Source: an uncultured Bacteroidales bacterium
GTDB taxonomy: Bacteria; Bacteroidota; Bacteroidia; Bacteroidales; P3
DNA length: 64,000 bases
Direction of reading: 5' to 3'
Assembly: GCA_900315935.1 (NCBI GenBank)
Contig: ONBB01000012.1
Location: forward strand, 116,290 to 180,289
The notes beneath the pieces are model-generated. The model did no database searches and was not told the DNA's origin. It saw nothing but the letters and a program-made list of their open reading frames with translations. The translations under genes were made by a program, and so were the position numbers. Positions 61,739-64,000 of the stretch are shown piece after piece. The stretch's first letter is position 1, and each line of letters opens with the position of its first letter.

Positions 61739-62158
61739 ATGGCTAGAACAATGGAAGTAGAAAACAGCTCCATCAACATCATCAACAACGGCACCCTCAT
61801 CAAGGGCGACATCACCGCCAGCGGCGATTTCCGTCTCGACGGCACCCTCGAGGGCAACATCCAGCTCGACGGCAAGCTCGTCGTCGGCGACACCGGTGTG
61901 GTCAATGGCAACATCCTCTGCCAGAACGCCAACATCATCGGCTCCGTCAACGGCAACCTCTCCGTCAAGGAACTCCTCTCGCTCCACGCCACCGCCCGTG
62001 TCCGCGGCGACATCCTTATCAACAAGCTCTCCATCGAGCCCGGCGCCGTCTTCACCGGCAAGTGCCGCATGCTCGACGAGGTGCGCCAGCAGCAGGAAGC
62101 CGAGGCTCGTGCCTCCGCCGAGGCCGCCCGCGCCGCCGAAGAGCACACCGAAGAGTAA
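61739..62158 (+). CDS. Bactofilin-family cytoskeletal protein
   Basis: 139 residues. Bactofilin core: IINNGTLIKGDITASGDFRLDGTLEGNIQLDGKLVVGDTGVVNGNILCQNANIIGSVNGNLSVKELLSLHATARVRGDILINKLSIEPGAVFTGKCRM, the right-handed beta-helix of DUF583/polymer-forming cytoskeletal proteins. The C-terminus is a charged Ala/Glu tail. Its stop overlaps the start of the next gene (TAATG). Confidence 0.95.
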   Translation: MARTMEVENSSINIINNGTLIKGDITASGDFRLDGTLEGNIQLDGKLVVGDTGVVNGNILCQNANIIGSVNGNLSVKELLSLHATARVRGDILINKLSIEPGAVFTGKCRMLDEVRQQQEAEARASAEAARAAEEHTEE

Positions 62159-63588
62159 TGCAGCTCCTGCAGCAGCTCTTTGAGCAATGGGCAGGCGAGG
62201 CATGCACCGAGTGCCTCGCCTTGGGAGCCAATGGCTCCAACCGCCGCTACTACCGCCTCTGCGGGGCCACCCGCCGCTGTATCGGCACCATAGGCGACGA
62301 CCTCCGCGAGAACGAGGCTTTCTTCGCCTGCACCCGCCATTTTATGGCGAAGGGTATCGCCGTGCCCCAGCTCTACGCCGTCAGCGACGACCACCGACGC
62401 TACCTCCAGCAGGACCTCGGCGACCAGTCGCTCTATGGCCTCCTGCTCGACAAGCGGCGGCAGGGTAGGGGATTCGATGCCGAAATGCTGGCGCTCTACC
62501 GCCAGGCCCTTGCCGACCTGGCCGCCATTCAGCAGGCCGGAGCCGACCTCGATTTCTCCGTGGCCTACCCGCGCCCCGCCTTCGACCGCCAGTCCATCCT
62601 CTGGGACCTCAATTATTTCAAGTACTTCTTCCTCAAGCTTGGACACATCGACTTCGATGAGCAGCTCCTCGAGGACGACTTCCACCACCTGGCCGACTTC
62701 CTCCTTGAAGCCGACTGCGACTACTTCCTCTACCGCGACTTCAATCCACGCAATATTATGGTATCGGAAGGGCTTTACTACATTGACTACCAAGGGGGTA
62801 GGAGGGGGGCGGCGCAGTACGACGTGGCCTCGCTGCTCTACTCCGCCAAGAGCGACCTGCCCGAGCCCCTGCGTCTCGAATTGCTGAACCATTACCTGGC
62901 CGTGCGCGGCATCAATGGCGACGACAAGCGGCAGTGGATGAGCCACTTCTGGGGCTATGTCCTCGTCCGCATCCTCCAGACCCTCGGTGCTTACGGCTAC
63001 CGCGGCCTCTACGAGCGCAAGCCCTACTTCATCGAGAGCATCCCGCTTGCCCTCAACAACTTGCGCTCCCTCCTCGAGAACCATCCCATCCCCATCGCCC
63101 TCCTCCCCGAACTCAACCGTGCCCTGCAGTCGGTAGTGGAAAGCGGAAATTCCTCACCCCTCACCCCTCACTCCTCACTCCTCGCTCCTCACTCCTCACT
63201 CACCGTTACCGTCCTCTCCTTCAGTTACAAGCAGGGCCTTCCCGAGGACCCCTCCGGCAACGGCGGTGGCTTCATCTTCGACTGCCGCGCCCTGCCCAAC
63301 CCCGGCCGCTACCCCGAGTACAAGGCCATCACAGGCCGCGACCGCCCCGTGATAGAATTCCTGCAGAAAGAACCTGCCGTCGACCAGTTCCTCGGCCATG
63401 CCAAGGCGCTTGTGGGACAGAGTGTTGAGAAATACATCGAGCGCCGTTTCACCCACCTCCAGGTGGCTTTCGGCTGCACCGGCGGACAGCACCGCTCCGT
63501 CTACTGCGCCGAGCAGGTGGCCCGCTGGCTTTCAGATACCTACCCCGCCTGCACCGTCAGTCTCCGACACCGCGAGCAGGACAGGTAG
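62158..63588 (+). CDS. Aminoglycoside-phosphotransferase-like kinase fused to a RapZ C-terminal domain
   Basis: 476 residues from ATG 62158. Residues 1 to about 320: APH-type kinase with GANGSNRRYYRL loop, QQDLGDQSLY, the Brenner-like catalytic segment YRDFNPRNIM and the metal-binding IDYQGG. Residues about 345-476: RapZ C-terminal domain (VLSFSYKQGLPEDPSGNGGGFIFDCRALPNPG, TGRDRPVIEFLQ, VEKYIERRFTHLQVAFGCTGGQHRSVYCAEQV). Linker VESGNSSPLTPHSSLLAPHSSL is a heptamer array (63152-63200). AmgK-type kinases use MurNAc-like sugars, and RapZ senses GlcN6P precursors, so a cell-wall amino-sugar role is plausible; anmK elsewhere in the window fits. Substrate not shown. Confidence 0.85.
   Translation: MQLLQQLFEQWAGEACTECLALGANGSNRRYYRLCGATRRCIGTIGDDLRENEAFFACTRHFMAKGIAVPQLYAVSDDHRRYLQQDLGDQSLYGLLLDKRRQGRGFDAEMLALYRQALADLAAIQQAGADLDFSVAYPRPAFDRQSILWDLNYFKYFFLKLGHIDFDEQLLEDDFHHLADFLLEADCDYFLYRDFNPRNIMVSEGLYYIDYQGGRRGAAQYDVASLLYSAKSDLPEPLRLELLNHYLAVRGINGDDKRQWMSHFWGYVLVRILQTLGAYGYRGLYERKPYFIESIPLALNNLRSLLENHPIPIALLPELNRALQSVVESGNSSPLTPHSSLLAPHSSLTVTVLSFSYKQGLPEDPSGNGGGFIFDCRALPNPGRYPEYKAITGRDRPVIEFLQKEPAVDQFLGHAKALVGQSVEKYIERRFTHLQVAFGCTGGQHRSVYCAEQVARWLSDTYPACTVSLRHREQDR
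63152..63200. repeat. Heptamer array CCTCACT-type x7 in a domain linker
   Basis: CCTCACC x2, CCTCACT x2, CCTCGCT and CCTCACT x2, starting 2 bases after a GTGGAAA-like unit; exactly between the kinase and RapZ domains. Confidence 0.95.
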
Positions 63589-63608
63589 TCAGGGCAGATT
63601 CAAGTCAT

Positions 63609-63647
63609 AAATGCAACACTTTTCTTTTTTTCCAAGGTGTTGCATTT
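63609..63647 (+). terminator. Hairpin after the kinase-RapZ gene
   Basis: AAATGCAACAC (63609-63619) and GTGTTGCATTT (63637-63647) pair perfectly over 11 bases. No clear T-run follows, so termination is likely but not certain. Confidence 0.6.
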
Positions 63648-63701
63648 ATTAGTTGAACTTAAATCCCTTAAAAAAAATTAAAAATGAGGCTGCATTCAGT
63701 G

Positions 63702-63727
63702 TTGTCTCGATAAAAAGTGTATATTTG
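63702..63727 (+). promoter_or_regulatory. Promoter of the gene at 63850
   Basis: TTGTCTCG at 63702 and TATATTTG at 63720-63727 followed by CATC; leader about 115 bases. Confidence 0.6.
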
Positions 63728-63849
63728 CATCGAACCATAACTCCTGCGGCTAGCCGCGATATCTCCGCAAAACTCTCACAACCAAACTGCTATACCCGAC
63801 TGGATTCTCCCGCCGATAAGTAAATATAACCTAAAAATATACCGACGAG

Positions 63850-64000
63850 ATGAAAAAGACACTATTTGCGATGCTGCTGACGCTGGCGTGCCTGTGCGGG
63901 ACGCAGGGGCAGCGGTTCGAGTGGGCCAAGGGGTATGCCTCGGCCCAGCAGGGGAGCGAAATCAAGGGCACGGTGGCCGACCGCGAGGGCAACCTCTACA
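63850..64000 (+). CDS. Exported repeat protein, 5' part (truncated by window end)
   Basis: Starts at ATG 63850: signal peptide MKKTLFAMLLTLACLCGTQGQ, then RFEWAKGYASAQQGSEIKGTVADREGNLY. The opening resembles SBBP/beta-propeller-type exported proteins whose later copies carry T9SS sorting domains; the rest lies beyond the window, so family and sorting signal cannot be confirmed. Confidence 0.6.
   Translation, partial: MKKTLFAMLLTLACLCGTQGQRFEWAKGYASAQQGSEIKGTVADREGNLY

Overview
The window looks like chromosome of a high-GC member of the Bacteroidales. Promoters follow the Bacteroidetes pattern (a TTG box, then TAnnTTTG about 20 to 23 bases downstream, usually followed by CACC). Starts lack obvious Shine-Dalgarno sequences, and typical Bacteroidales families are present: DUF5686, BspA-like LRR protein, DUF6266, DUF4199, a CotH lipoprotein, and the type IX secretion lipoprotein PorW/SprE together with a T9SS C-terminal sorting domain. 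The genus cannot be named from the sequence alone.

Layout. 1-3.6 kb: end of a DUF5686 protein, an outer-membrane barrel, a DUF2442 fossil and a doubly frameshifted BspA-like gene. 3.7-8.6 kb: free-Met-sulfoxide reductase, a GH29-GH3 glycosidase operon and a lipoprotein. 8.7-10.1 kb: an AT-rich orphan and DUF6266 copy 1. 10.5-16.5 kb: a hemerythrin-LuxR regulator followed by a polyferredoxin, YitT, a Tat-exported Fe-S aldo/keto reductase, TatA and TatC. 16.5-25.3 kb: antiporter, alkaline phosphatase, Apt, small membrane proteins, a GNAT-HD fusion, a PLP lyase and others. 25.3-32.1 kb: an AT-rich defence-type island (D12 adenine methylase, winged-helix protein, PD-(D/E)xK-DGQHR protein, DEAH helicase, RhuM, Bro-N). 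32.3-39.6 kb: DUF6266 copy 3, an ECF sigma factor with a membrane partner, acyl-CoA dehydrogenase with EtfB/EtfA, CotH, RidA. 40-46.6 kb: MBOAT/SGNH acyl-transfer pair, AnmK, a CAT-anticodon tRNA, MeaB, HemW, a DUF4160-DUF2442 pair. 46.7-64 kb: H+/Na+ pyrophosphatase, a DUF6266 pseudogene, PyrE, an FGE-like protein, Hpt, AsmA-like, DUF4199, GT2, YchF, PorW, bactofilin, a kinase-RapZ fusion and the start of an exported protein.

Two things stand out. First, the island at 26.96-32.04 kb is a compact four-gene operon (gaps of 2 to 4 bases) pairing a DNA adenine methylase with a nuclease-DGQHR protein and a helicase. It reads as a restriction-like defence system that I cannot match to a named type. 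Second, the whole window is seeded with many different families of short tandem repeats (units of 7, 8, 9 or 10 bases) and with palindromic REP-like elements. They occupy signal peptides, interdomain linkers and gene junctions, often supply the stop codon itself, and are read in frame inside conserved enzymes. HemW alone carries three different heptamer families. This repeat biology is the most unusual feature of the sequence.
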